Shown here: one piece after another, positions 25,228 to 33,798 of the stretch
Layout: each line of letters begins with the position of its first letter
How positions within the stretch are numbered: the first letter of the stretch is position 1
DNA from: JALOPX01 sp041309605
Lineage (GTDB): Bacteria; Krumholzibacteriota; Krumholzibacteriia; Krumholzibacteriales; Krumholzibacteriaceae
DNA length: 36,610 nucleotides
Assembly: GCA_041309605.1 (NCBI GenBank)
Contig: JBFYZH010000038.1
Span: 1 to 36,610, forward strand
Direction of reading: 5' to 3'
Notes under the pieces: model-generated
Told to the model about the DNA's origin: nothing
Databases searched by the model: none
What the model saw: the letters and a program-made list of their open reading frames with translations, nothing else
Program-made: the position numbers and the translations under genes

Positions 25228-25299
25228 TTTACCAGTTGGTGGAAGAAATGCGCGAATAAGATGTAATACGTTGTAATAATGCAAGATAGGAGGTGCCAG

Positions 25300-28047
25300 G
25301 TGGGCGACAGGGATGTGTATTTCTTTGGCTCTGGCAAGGCTCGCGGCAACGCCGGGATGAAAGCTCTTCTTGGTGGAAAAGGTGCCAACCTCGCCGAAAT
25401 GGCAAGCATCGGGATTCCGGTTCCGGCGGGTTTCACGATATCGACCGATGTATGTACGTGGTTCTATGAACACGGGGGCGTTTATCCGGACTCCCTGAAA
25501 GATGAGGTCGCGCGAAATCTTGCCGGGATCGAAAAGGAGATGGGATCGCTCTTCGGCGACTCCGCAAATCCGCTGCTTCTATCGATACGGTCGGGAGCGA
25601 GGGCAAGCATGCCGGGAATGATGGACACAGTGCTCAACCTGGGACTCAACGACCGGACGGCGGAAGGGCTCGCGAGGAAGAGCGGAGATCCGAGATTCGC
25701 TTATGACTGTTACAGGCGTTTCATTCAAATGTACGGCGACGTCGTGCTTTCCATGAAACCCGAATCGAAGGAGGATATGGATCCCTTCGAGGAGATACTT
25801 TCGAGGAAAAAATCCGAAACCGGGGTCGAACTGGACGTGGACCTTGGCGTGGACGACCTCAGGGATCTGATAAAAAGATACCGTGAAATGATCAGGCAAA
25901 AACTCGGATTTGATTTTCCGCAGGATCCGCAGGAACAACTATGGAAGGCTATAGGAGCCGTATTCAACTCGTGGCACAACGAAAGAGCGATCACATACAG
26001 AAAACTCAATAACATTCCGGGGAGCTGGGGCACGGCTGTCAACGTGCAGGCCATGGTCTTCGGAAATCTCGGAGACGATTCCGGCACGGGTGTGGCGTTC
26101 ACAAGGGATCCGGCGACGGGCAGGAATGTTTTTTACGGCGAATACCTGATGAAGGCGCAAGGCGAGGATGTCGTCGCCGGCACCAGGACTCCACAGCCGA
26201 TAAACAAGCTTCAGAAGGGGGATCGCGATCTTCCATCACTCGAAGAGGAGATGCCCGGTATCTACAGGGAACTCGAGAGGATCAGAAACATTCTGGAAGA
26301 CCATTATTCCGACATGCAGGATCTCGAGTTTACGATACAAAACGGAAAGCTGTGGATTCTCCAGACAAGAAACGGAAAGAGGACCGGTTTCGCCGCTATC
26401 AGGATAGCAATCGACATGGTCCGGGAAGGCAGGATATCAAGAGAGGACGCCTTGAAGAGGATAGAGCCGGAACAACTCAACCAGTTCCTCAGGCCCGTGT
26501 TCGACTCCGTGGAAAAGCAGAAGGCGATCAGGGAAAACAGACTCGTGGCGAAGGGTATCAATGCCGGCCCTGGAGCGGCGTCCGGCAAGGTGGTTTTCCA
26601 CGCTGTGGACGCGGAGGAATCGGTCGGCAAGGGGGATGAAGTCATACTTGTAAGAATCGAGACAAGTCCCGAGGATATTCGAGGCATGAGCGCCGCCGCG
26701 GGTATACTTACGTCGGCAGGGGGAGCGACCTCTCATGCCGCCCTGGTTGCAAGACAGATGGGCAAGGTCTGCGTGGTCGGCGCAAAGGATTTGAATATCG
26801 ACTACAGGAAAAAGTGCATCTCTACACCGGTATCGAAAATAATGGAGGGAGATTACATCTCGATCGACGGCATGACCGGCGAGGTGTTCAGCGGTAAGAT
26901 CATGACCAAACCCTCCGAGATACTCCAGGTCCTGTTCGAAGGCCGGCTCGAAAAAGAAAAATCTGAAATCTACAGGGATTTTGAGGAACTGATGTCGTGG
27001 GCGAACGGCATAAGGAGGCTGCGAGTAAGGGCTAATGCGGATCGCCCGGATCAGGCCGCGCAGGCCGTTGCGTTCGGAGCCGAGGGGATCGGTCTGTGCA
27101 GGACCGAACACATGTTCTTCGAAGGCGAGAGAATAGACACGGTCAGGGAGATGATTCTCGCCTCCGACACGAAGGGCAGGAAGATAGCTCTCGACAAGCT
27201 GCTGCCCATGCAGCGCGGGGATTTCAAGGGCATCTTCGAAGCCATGGGGGAGAGGCCAGTCACCATAAGGACTCTCGATCCTCCGCTGCATGAATTTCTG
27301 CCGCATGAAGAGAAGGAGATATCGGCGCTGGCGAAAAAAATGGGTGTGGACCAGGCGATCGTCACTGAAAAGATCAATTCATTGAAGGAATCGAACCCGA
27401 TGCTCGGGCACAGGGGGTGCCGCCTTGGCATCGTATATCCGGAAATCACAGAGATGCAGGCGAGGGCGATTTTCGAGGCCGTATGCGAACTTGCCCTCGA
27501 AGGCAAAAGACCCCGCCCTGAGATCATGATCCCGCTCGTAGGCAGCGTAAAGGAATTCGTACTGCAGGAAGAGGTGGTCCGCCGGGTGGCCGGCGAAGTG
27601 CAGAAAGAAAAGGGAGTGGAAGTGTCATACATGGTCGGAACCATGATCGAAATACCGAGAGCCGCGCTTACGGCCGGCGAGATAGCTTCGGCTGCGGAGT
27701 TTTTCTCTTTCGGCACGAACGATCTCACGCAGACGACACTTGGTCTGAGCAGGGACGACGCGGGCAAATTCCTGGCGGATTATCTGGCAAAGGATATATG
27801 GCCGTGCGATCCTTTCCAGAAACTCGATCAGGCAGGCGTGGGGAGCCTGATAAGGATAGCCGTGGAAAAAGGGAGAGATGCAAGACCTGGATTGAAGATA
27901 GGTATTTGCGGAGAACATGGCGGGGACCCGTCGTCGATAGGATTCTGCGATCGAAACGGGTTCGATTACGTGAGTTGTTCTCCTTTCAGGGTACCCGTCG
28001 CGATACTTTCGGCCGCGCAGGCGGCGCTTGAAAATGAAAGCAAATAG
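25300..28047 (+). CDS. ppdK: Pyruvate, phosphate dikinase
   Basis: Interconverts pyruvate + ATP + phosphate with PEP + AMP + pyrophosphate in the cytoplasm. It has 915 residues, typical of bacterial PPDK. The ATP-grasp domain is at the N-terminus (LGGKGANLAEMASIGIPVP, SIRSGARASMPGMMDTVLNL, GVAFTRDPATG). The phosphohistidine domain follows with the catalytic H479 in SAGGATSHAALVARQMGK. The C-terminal PEP/pyruvate-binding barrel has GLCRTEHMFF, NPMLGHRGCRLG, SFGTNDLTQTTLG and the catalytic Cys in GICGEHGGDP. GTG 25300 is the preferred start, since AGGAGG (25288-25293) lies 6 nt before it; an in-frame ATG at 25279 sits upstream of that ribosome binding site. No dedicated regulatory protein (PDRP) gene is adjacent. 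It overlaps the next gene. Confidence 0.97.
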   Translation: MGDRDVYFFGSGKARGNAGMKALLGGKGANLAEMASIGIPVPAGFTISTDVCTWFYEHGGVYPDSLKDEVARNLAGIEKEMGSLFGDSANPLLLSIRSGARASMPGMMDTVLNLGLNDRTAEGLARKSGDPRFAYDCYRRFIQMYGDVVLSMKPESKEDMDPFEEILSRKKSETGVELDVDLGVDDLRDLIKRYREMIRQKLGFDFPQDPQEQLWKAIGAVFNSWHNERAITYRKLNNIPGSWGTAVNVQAMVFGNLGDDSGTGVAFTRDPATGRNVFYGEYLMKAQGEDVVAGTRTPQPINKLQKGDRDLPSLEEEMPGIYRELERIRNILEDHYSDMQDLEFTIQNGKLWILQTRNGKRTGFAAIRIAIDMVREGRISREDALKRIEPEQLNQFLRPVFDSVEKQKAIRENRLVAKGINAGPGAASGKVVFHAVDAEESVGKGDEVILVRIETSPEDIRGMSAAAGILTSAGGATSHAALVARQMGKVCVVGAKDLNIDYRKKCISTPVSKIMEGDYISIDGMTGEVFSGKIMTKPSEILQVLFEGRLEKEKSEIYRDFEELMSWANGIRRLRVRANADRPDQAAQAVAFGAEGIGLCRTEHMFFEGERIDTVREMILASDTKGRKIALDKLLPMQRGDFKGIFEAMGERPVTIRTLDPPLHEFLPHEEKEISALAKKMGVDQAIVTEKINSLKESNPMLGHRGCRLGIVYPEITEMQARAIFEAVCELALEGKRPRPEIMIPLVGSVKEFVLQEEVVRRVAGEVQKEKGVEVSYMVGTMIEIPRAALTAGEIASAAEFFSFGTNDLTQTTLGLSRDDAGKFLADYLAKDIWPCDPFQKLDQAGVGSLIRIAVEKGRDARPGLKIGICGEHGGDPSSIGFCDRNGFDYVSCSPFRVPVAILSAAQAALENESK

Positions 28048-28855
28048 TATATCCGGGACCGGTATGGATAAAAGCGAAACGCGGACAGTATTGAGAAGGT
28101 CGATTCTCGCGTTCATGCTCCGGAGTACGGCGGTTTTGACCGCCGCCTCGCTCCTGGTCCTGGAACTGGCGGGTGGGGAAATCGCCCGGGAGTTCTTTCT
28201 ATTTTCGATGCCGGTGATAGTTTTATTTTCTGTTTTTACCGCGTGGAGGTCTGAATTGTTCAGAAGGCCTTCAGGCGAGGCTGTCGAGCGGTTTGAAGCG
28301 GCAAACATCCTGACTGCGACCAGATTGTTCCTTGTTCCCCCTGTAATCGTGGCCCTGATTCACGGGATGATATCATGGGCCGTAATCATGTATTGCATGT
28401 CGCTTGCCACCGATGTTGCCGATGGTTATGTCGCGAGGAGATTCCGGCAGGAAACGGTTTTCGGGCTGATGCTCGATCCCTTCTGTGACATCGCCTCCAC
28501 CTTCGCCGTGGTTACATGGCTATGGATCGTGAAGGCCGTTCCAGGCTGGCTTTACGTTTTGCTTATAGCGAGATACTCGGAATTTTTTGCGGGAATGATC
28601 ATCCTTAAGGCGATGGGCAAAACACCGAGGCTGAAGGCTACCCTGCCCGGAAAGGTGGCCGGCGTCATGCAGGGAACGGGTATCGTGGCATTGCTGCTTA
28701 AACAGCTGTCGCCTGACGCAATGCCCGTTGCCTGGAGCATCGACTATATTATCTTCCCCCTGATGGCTCTGGCCTTTCTGTCGGTGATATTCTCCCAAAC
28801 CTGGATCGGAATTGAGGCCGCAAGGGAAGAAAGGGATTGGAACTTCAGGAGGTGA
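28034..28855 (+). CDS. CDP-alcohol phosphatidyltransferase family membrane protein
   Basis: An integral membrane enzyme that transfers a phosphatidyl group from CDP-diacylglycerol (or a related CDP-alcohol) to an alcohol in phospholipid synthesis. It has 273 residues and about six hydrophobic helices. The signature D-x2-D-G-x2-A-R-x8-G-x3-D-x3-D is perfect: D127, D130, G131, A134, R135, G144, D148 and D152 (DVADGYVARR, GLMLDPFCD). Acceptor specificity (glycerol phosphate, inositol phosphate, serine) cannot be read from the sequence. An N-terminal extension with two extra hydrophobic segments (about 30-75) precedes the core. The start is uncertain: ATG 28034 overlaps ppdK by 14 nt, and ATG 28064 is a good alternative. 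The next gene begins 3 nt after its stop. Confidence 0.9.
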   Translation: MKANSISGTGMDKSETRTVLRRSILAFMLRSTAVLTAASLLVLELAGGEIAREFFLFSMPVIVLFSVFTAWRSELFRRPSGEAVERFEAANILTATRLFLVPPVIVALIHGMISWAVIMYCMSLATDVADGYVARRFRQETVFGLMLDPFCDIASTFAVVTWLWIVKAVPGWLYVLLIARYSEFFAGMIILKAMGKTPRLKATLPGKVAGVMQGTGIVALLLKQLSPDAMPVAWSIDYIIFPLMALAFLSVIFSQTWIGIEAAREERDWNFRR

Positions 28856-28858
28856 CGG

Positions 28859-29350
28859 ATGGATTTCGGCGGAAGCCTGATGGTTCTTGAACCTTCCATG
28901 GTTTTTCAGGTCGCTTCGATCTGCGGCCTGACCGGGAAATTGAAGCTGATAACGGCGGACAATGTCGCCAGTTTCTATTTCAAGAAAGGCGAACTTCTTT
29001 ACGCCACGATAGATACACGAAGAAAGAGGATCGGGGAGTTTCTTATCGAGAAAGGGATCATTTCCAGGCAACAGTTAAGCGAAGCGCTCGCCGAATACCG
29101 CTCGATCAACGGTGTCGAGAGGATAGGAAATATACTGATAAAACACGGCTACCTGGATAAAAGATCGCTCGTATCGGCGATTCAGGAACAAATGAAGGAA
29201 GTAGTCTATGAGGTTCTTCCGTGGAAAGAAGGGCAATTTGCGTTCTTTAATATGGCAGAACCCATGGACGAAGATATCGTCCTCGATATAAGAATGGATC
29301 ACCTGATACTGGAAGGGTTGAAACGGATGGATGAGGCGGAAAAGAACTGA
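28859..29350 (+). CDS. PATAN/DUF4388 protein with two MshEN-like motifs
   Basis: A 163-residue cytoplasmic protein. The N-terminal part (about 1-55; STICGLTG-like context CGLTGKLKLI, then FYFKKGELLYA) and the C-terminal part (about 112-160; WKEGQFAFF, then LILEGLKRMDE) match the PATAN/DUF4388 domain, which is found in regulatory proteins of gliding and type IV pilus systems. Between them lie two 24-residue repeats, R57-Y80 and R88-Q111, both of the form R-I-G-x2-L-I-x2-G-x6-L-x6. This is the MshEN/GspE-N pattern, known to bind c-di-GMP in MshE. AGGAGG lies 6 nt before the ATG; the spacing to the upstream gene is 3 nt. Binding of c-di-GMP is inferred; the repeat spacing is 7 residues, against 5 in MshE. 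Confidence 0.8.
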   Translation: MDFGGSLMVLEPSMVFQVASICGLTGKLKLITADNVASFYFKKGELLYATIDTRRKRIGEFLIEKGIISRQQLSEALAEYRSINGVERIGNILIKHGYLDKRSLVSAIQEQMKEVVYEVLPWKEGQFAFFNMAEPMDEDIVLDIRMDHLILEGLKRMDEAEKN

Positions 29351-29363
29351 TCCGCCGTCTGGA

Positions 29364-30284
29364 ATGAAAATCAATTGTTTTGTATTTTTAGTGATTATCG
29401 CCGTTTCGCGCTGGCCTGCCGGCGCGGGGGCGGCCGCTCTTTCCTCATGCGATGGATCAATTCCATCTCGAATCGGTGAAACGACTAGAGCGCGCGCCAT
29501 GGGTCTTTCCTTCTCGTCGCTGTGTGATGATGCCTCAACGCTGTTCATCAATCCGGCGGGCCTTGTCACAACCAGAGGCATTGCATTGTACGGTGATTAC
29601 ACGAACGGCGCTGATCCATGTTCGAAGGGGTATGTGAGGGGGTGCCTGGCCCTGCCGTACGAGAGACTTACCGTTGCGGCGGGTTTTTTCAGGGATAATA
29701 TGGACGGCGGGGGCACCTGGAACGTGCTCGTGGCAGGCGCCGCATGGAGAATGACCGAAGGAGCGCAGGGTTCATTTCTTTCGATAGGCGCCGATGCCAG
29801 GTTCGGCAGAATAGCACAAGACGTAATCGGTTCCTGCGATGTCTGCGGTCCGGCAAGGACGGCGGATACGGGGCTGACGGCGGGAATCGGGATAATGGTA
29901 AGGCCTCTGCCGATAGTTTCGATTGGATGTTCGTCGGAGAATCTCTTCGAAAAAAGGTTCGAGCTTGGATCTGCCGGTGTCACGTGGAAACGGCATACAA
30001 GGTTGGGGATATCCTGGTTTCTGCAGGGCAGGGCCGTCATATCGTGGGAACGCGAGTATTACGGCGCCCGGGAAATAAATCATTACGGGATCTCCGTGAG
30101 AACATCCGTTCCCATCGAGCTTATGACCGGATTTTATGAAGGGAAGGTCACGGGAGGGATAAGGTGGGTGCATAGACGGTTCGACGTTTCGATCGCTTTC
30201 AGTCCCGAAGATGAAGGCAGGATCGCAACATCCGTCTGCGCGCAGTTGTTTTTCCGGAAAAAACCCGACGAAATACACCAATGA
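29364..30284 (+). CDS. PorV/PorQ-like outer-membrane protein
   Basis: A 306-residue exported protein. The signal peptide is MKINCFVFLVIIAVSRW, with cleavage near AGAGAAA. After it, the stretch ARAMGLSFSSLCDD, followed by ASTLFINPAGL, is the hallmark start of PorV/PorQ/UPF0164-type beta-barrels in FCB bacteria (general form ARA.G.a....DDa.a...NPAGL). The rest is alternating hydrophobic and glycine-rich, as expected for outer-membrane strands. In type IX secretion, PorV handles cargo at the outer membrane, but the family is broad and other members have unknown or FadL-like transport roles. ATG 29364 is preferred because it begins the signal peptide; the upstream ATG (29331) lies inside the previous gene. 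It overlaps the next gene by 4 nt (ATGA). Confidence 0.82.
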   Translation: MKINCFVFLVIIAVSRWPAGAGAAALSSCDGSIPSRIGETTRARAMGLSFSSLCDDASTLFINPAGLVTTRGIALYGDYTNGADPCSKGYVRGCLALPYERLTVAAGFFRDNMDGGGTWNVLVAGAAWRMTEGAQGSFLSIGADARFGRIAQDVIGSCDVCGPARTADTGLTAGIGIMVRPLPIVSIGCSSENLFEKRFELGSAGVTWKRHTRLGISWFLQGRAVISWEREYYGAREINHYGISVRTSVPIELMTGFYEGKVTGGIRWVHRRFDVSIAFSPEDEGRIATSVCAQLFFRKKPDEIHQ

Positions 30285-31801
30285 AAAAAAACCGGTGTCG
30301 ATCTCTATCGTTGATTCTGCCTGCATTTTTCGTTTTACAATTCGGCGCGGGCAGTTGCATGGCGGCGGCCGCCGCCGATTCCTCACGATTTATTCACTGG
30401 TCCGCCGTATTTTCCGGCAGAATGGATCTGTACAGGTCGGACGTTGACTTCCCATGGAATGCATCCTCTTCAGACAGCGTTTTCACGGACAGGGTATCGG
30501 GAAGCATCCATGCGGGACCGGGCGGCGGGCTGGATCTTTTTCTCAAGATCGGTTCAGGAATCTACGGCGGCGCGAGCGGCGACCGGCCTGAAAGCCTGAT
30601 TATGGAACAGTGCCATTTAAAGTACAGGCTGGTCAACCTGCCTCTTGAGGCGGTTTTCTTCGTAAGGGAAAGAATATTCGGCCCATGGACAAGACTGCTA
30701 CCCGTGATCTCTGACGATTCCCGACTTCTCCCGGGAGCCGCGGGAGGGATCGGAGTTACGGTCGGCGGCGGGCGCGATCTCCGGTTTTCCTGTTCACGTA
30801 CCGCCATTTGTGACCGTCAGGTCATCGAAAAACATGGCGGCCTGCCCGTGTTCGAAAAAGATGGCGACAGGCTGGATTTCCTTGAATGCTCGGCTCATTC
30901 CGGATACGGGCATCTCGGTTTGACCCTTTCGTCGGCGAAGTCTTCACTTTACGGAGATGCCGCGGTGATAGGGGCTGAAGTTTCACTCCATCGCGACGGG
31001 CTGGGTATTTCCGCCGGATTCGCGAGAAGCGTCCCTGGCGGATGGGATGAACTGAAGGAATCCAGGATCTTCGATATCGATCCTTCGGCGATGGGGATCG
31101 GGAATACCTGCGCCGCTTTCGCCCCGGGAACGGCGTTTGCCGCCGAAGTTTCCGGGATCGAATACTCGGTGGGAGGTGCCGGAAAATTCGGGCTGATCCC
31201 ATCCTATAGATATTACGGACGGGATTTTACGGACCCGCAGGGCGAGATATATAGTGGCCTGGTCGAGAGCCGGGCAACGTCGTACTGGAAGCATCCGTCG
31301 CTTGCGATCAGGGCTGTCATCGATGTCTATGACCGTTACAGCCAGGAGGAAAAACGTGACGGAGCCGTCATTGCCGGATATGTGCGTACCCGGTTCAAGA
31401 GAGGTTTTGAGACTTCGGAAGGGATAATTATGCGCGACGACATGGGACCTTCGATAGTGATATCCATGCTCGATGAAAGCGAAAGGATGACGATGTCCGT
31501 GACCGCCAGGTTTGACGAGCGGGGCGACGAGAGCGATCTGTCCTTTCTGGCGGAAGGCGGATTAAAAACAGGGCATTCATGGGTGATACGCAACTGCGTG
31601 TTTCTCCGGCGCTCCATCGAGAGTTTCTACAACATCGCGCTTGAATTCAGACCCGCAAGCAGGTTCCTGTTTACCCTGTCGGCCGGTTCTTTCCGGCCGT
31701 GGGCCGAATCGATCACGATGATGGAAGAACCCGGGAGCCCTTTCGTGCGGGAGGACCGTTTCATCTCGATCAGCACTAGGATATGGATGGGGGGATTCTG
31801 A
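30281..31801 (+). CDS. Predicted outer-membrane beta-barrel protein, unknown function
   Basis: A 506-residue exported protein of no recognised family. The signal peptide is MKKNRCRSLSLILPAFFVLQ, with cleavage near CMAAA. The mature part shows many short alternating hydrophobic and polar stretches (LPLEAVFFVRERIF, GHLGLTLSSAKSSL, ALEFRPASRFLFTLSAG). The protein ends RFISISTRIWMGGF, with a terminal Phe as in the C-terminal beta-signal of outer-membrane barrels. The start overlaps the PorV-like gene by 4 nt, and its TGA shares one base with the next ATG, so translation is coupled on both sides. It may form a complex with its neighbours at the outer membrane; this is inferred from gene order alone. 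Confidence 0.75.
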   Translation: MKKNRCRSLSLILPAFFVLQFGAGSCMAAAAADSSRFIHWSAVFSGRMDLYRSDVDFPWNASSSDSVFTDRVSGSIHAGPGGGLDLFLKIGSGIYGGASGDRPESLIMEQCHLKYRLVNLPLEAVFFVRERIFGPWTRLLPVISDDSRLLPGAAGGIGVTVGGGRDLRFSCSRTAICDRQVIEKHGGLPVFEKDGDRLDFLECSAHSGYGHLGLTLSSAKSSLYGDAAVIGAEVSLHRDGLGISAGFARSVPGGWDELKESRIFDIDPSAMGIGNTCAAFAPGTAFAAEVSGIEYSVGGAGKFGLIPSYRYYGRDFTDPQGEIYSGLVESRATSYWKHPSLAIRAVIDVYDRYSQEEKRDGAVIAGYVRTRFKRGFETSEGIIMRDDMGPSIVISMLDESERMTMSVTARFDERGDESDLSFLAEGGLKTGHSWVIRNCVFLRRSIESFYNIALEFRPASRFLFTLSAGSFRPWAESITMMEEPGSPFVREDRFISISTRIWMGGF

Positions 31802-33759
31802 TGTCCCTGATCAGGTGCGCCGGCGCGGTCTTTTTGATGTCCGTCATTTTCGCGGCGTTCCCCGGGCCGCTCTTTGCGGCCGTCTCGGTCGACGAGGAGG
31901 AGGTCTTGTTCACCCTTACGATGAGCGGCGCGCAAAAAATATTTGTGACCGGTGATTTCAACGGGTGGAATCCCACCCTGGACAGGATGGCTCAGGAAGG
32001 GGAAAATTTCGAGTTGAGACTCTATCTGATCCCCGGTAAATACAGGTACATGTTCGTGGTGGACGGAGAGACGATAGCGGATCCTGATAATCCCTGGAAG
32101 GATGAAGAGGGCAGGACATTTTTCGTCTTCCGGCAGAAGGATGACGGATACGAGATCGTCTTTTCAGGAGGTATAGAACCGTCGAAAGGAACTGAAATTG
32201 CCGAAGCGGCTCTTGATATCAGAGGGTACGCCAGAGCCGGGGAGGAAGGTTCGGAACTTTTCGTCGAACCGGAGATCTCCGGCCTGGTGGGTGGCAGGAT
32301 ACGCGCGAGACTCTCGCCTGGGTTTGAATATGATCCGGCCATCGCGGACAGGGTGGATTCCTACCTCCTGAGAGCCGATGCGTCGTATCGCGGAGAACGG
32401 GGAGGGATTCACGCGTTCAACCGTTCCGGTGACCTGGACTTCGGGGATCCCCTGAAGATCTTCGGGAATGCCGGGCCGTTCGGATACGGTGCCGGAATAT
32501 TTTCAAGAGGAGTCACGATCGATGGAGAGATCCTTTTCGGAGTGAGGGGGAGGGCTTTTTTTTCGGACAGGATGAATGGTTACAAGTCCGGATTCGAGAC
32601 GTGCGGGCAATCCTGCTCCGAATGTGTTTCGGCCGAATGTCCGTTTTACGATGCGGACCCCGTAGACGCTGATACGGGTGGATTGATGGCTTCTTTTTCC
32701 TGCCGGAGGCTTTCGCTGGATTATTATTACAGGCGGGATTCCGGACCCGGCGGGAAGAAATGGCCGAGGCCGGGCGAGGCTGGATGGATCTACACGGGAT
32801 ACCGGGCGAAGTATGTCCACGGCGGGACGATTCGGATCGGCGGTCCCTGGAACACGGTGCTGGAAGCGGAATGCCTTGACGGAAGGACGATGCTTTCATC
32901 GACGGGAAAATACTCGCCTGCCGCCGGTGAAGTCCCCTTCGAATACGACCAGGACTGGGAGTCCGGACGGAGAATCCTGGCCGGAATAAAAGGCAGCCAT
33001 GGAAATGTGAGTTCGGCCATCTCCTGGAACAGGACGACCATGGAAGGCGATCCGCTGCTGAGAATGGGACGTTCCAGAGACGTACGTACGGCGGGAGAAA
33101 TCAGTATCGGCTATCAGGCCGGGCTTCTCCAGGCCCTTTTCAGGGGGAGCGTTGACCGGTTCAACAAGGAAGGATCCGCCATTATTTTCTGGCTCCAGAG
33201 ATACAATTTCTGGCTCGACGGAGACGATATCGACGTTTCGAAACTTCCCTTCCTCCACTCGAGAGGAGTTTATCTGTTGTCGTTCATCCTCGAGGAAAAG
33301 AATGAAAGGGTATCAGGACCGTATCCGATGGCAGGAAAATTTTTAATATCGCTCAGATCCGATATGTTCGAAAAAAACCGCAGGATGCTGCAGATCGGGC
33401 TGGCAAGGGGATTTGAACTCTTCGGGAATGTCTCGTTTCACTTCGATATAAGGCACGTCAGTTACTGCGACGGGAAATTGCCGGACAATAAAGGATTCAT
33501 GGATGTATGGACCGGTCTTTGCGGAAAAATCGGTGATTCGGCCTGGATATCGATGGGCGCTGGTGTTTCGCCTTATACTTTCGACAGGTGGTTGTACCGG
33601 GTCACTGAGTATGGCAGGGAAAAATATCTTTTCGAGCGTATTATTCCCCGGATCGACGAGACGGGGAAGATAGAACAGGTCACAAACACCATTAAACATT
33701 ATGAAAAAGAACTTTCTGAGCAATGGACAGTGTCTTTTGAGGCTGGTATATTATTCTGA
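31801..33759 (+). CDS. Predicted outer-membrane protein with N-terminal glycogen-binding-like E-set domain
   Basis: A 652-residue exported protein. The signal peptide (MSLIRCAGAVFLMSVIFAAF) ends near LFAA. Residues about 30-120 form an AMPK-beta/CBM48-like E-set domain: FVTGDFNGWNP, then PGKYRYMFVVDG and ADPDNPW. The first binding Trp (as in AMPK W100) is kept, but the Lys is Met and the second Trp is not in place. Residues about 150-652 are rich in alternating strands and end SFEAGILF, a beta-signal with terminal Phe, so a large outer-membrane barrel is likely. A cysteine cluster C268, C272, C275, C280 (CGQSCSECVSAEC) is inserted, probably in a loop. ATG 31801 is preferred (a G-rich ribosome binding site lies just upstream, and the signal peptide starts there) and overlaps the previous stop by one base. 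I do not know this architecture from described proteins. Confidence 0.8.
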   Translation: MSLIRCAGAVFLMSVIFAAFPGPLFAAVSVDEEEVLFTLTMSGAQKIFVTGDFNGWNPTLDRMAQEGENFELRLYLIPGKYRYMFVVDGETIADPDNPWKDEEGRTFFVFRQKDDGYEIVFSGGIEPSKGTEIAEAALDIRGYARAGEEGSELFVEPEISGLVGGRIRARLSPGFEYDPAIADRVDSYLLRADASYRGERGGIHAFNRSGDLDFGDPLKIFGNAGPFGYGAGIFSRGVTIDGEILFGVRGRAFFSDRMNGYKSGFETCGQSCSECVSAECPFYDADPVDADTGGLMASFSCRRLSLDYYYRRDSGPGGKKWPRPGEAGWIYTGYRAKYVHGGTIRIGGPWNTVLEAECLDGRTMLSSTGKYSPAAGEVPFEYDQDWESGRRILAGIKGSHGNVSSAISWNRTTMEGDPLLRMGRSRDVRTAGEISIGYQAGLLQALFRGSVDRFNKEGSAIIFWLQRYNFWLDGDDIDVSKLPFLHSRGVYLLSFILEEKNERVSGPYPMAGKFLISLRSDMFEKNRRMLQIGLARGFELFGNVSFHFDIRHVSYCDGKLPDNKGFMDVWTGLCGKIGDSAWISMGAGVSPYTFDRWLYRVTEYGREKYLFERIIPRIDETGKIEQVTNTIKHYEKELSEQWTVSFEAGILF

Positions 33760-33798
33760 GCGTTTATCACCGTTCCGGGCCGTGCTTGGAGTTATTGG

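Larger units (their letters stand above)
24997..25299. other. Intergenic stretch of about 300 nt before ppdK
   Basis: No gene is supported here. It holds a 10-bp inverted repeat (25001-25063) just after the protease stop and a promoter-like pair at 25200-25227. No T-rich terminator was seen after the protease gene. An open frame that crosses the stretch from inside the protease gene (up to 25276) has no family resemblance and no ribosome binding site, so it is treated as spurious. Confidence 0.6.

Noticed and set aside
24653..25276. Open frame of 207 codons on the plus strand running from the protease gene into the gap before ppdK
   Set aside because: It starts inside the catalytic protease frame, has no ribosome binding site, and its translation resembles no protein family.
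29364..30284. Reading the PorV-like protein as proof of a type IX secretion system
   Set aside because: The family is broad and no type IX core component is present in the window, so this stays a hypothesis.
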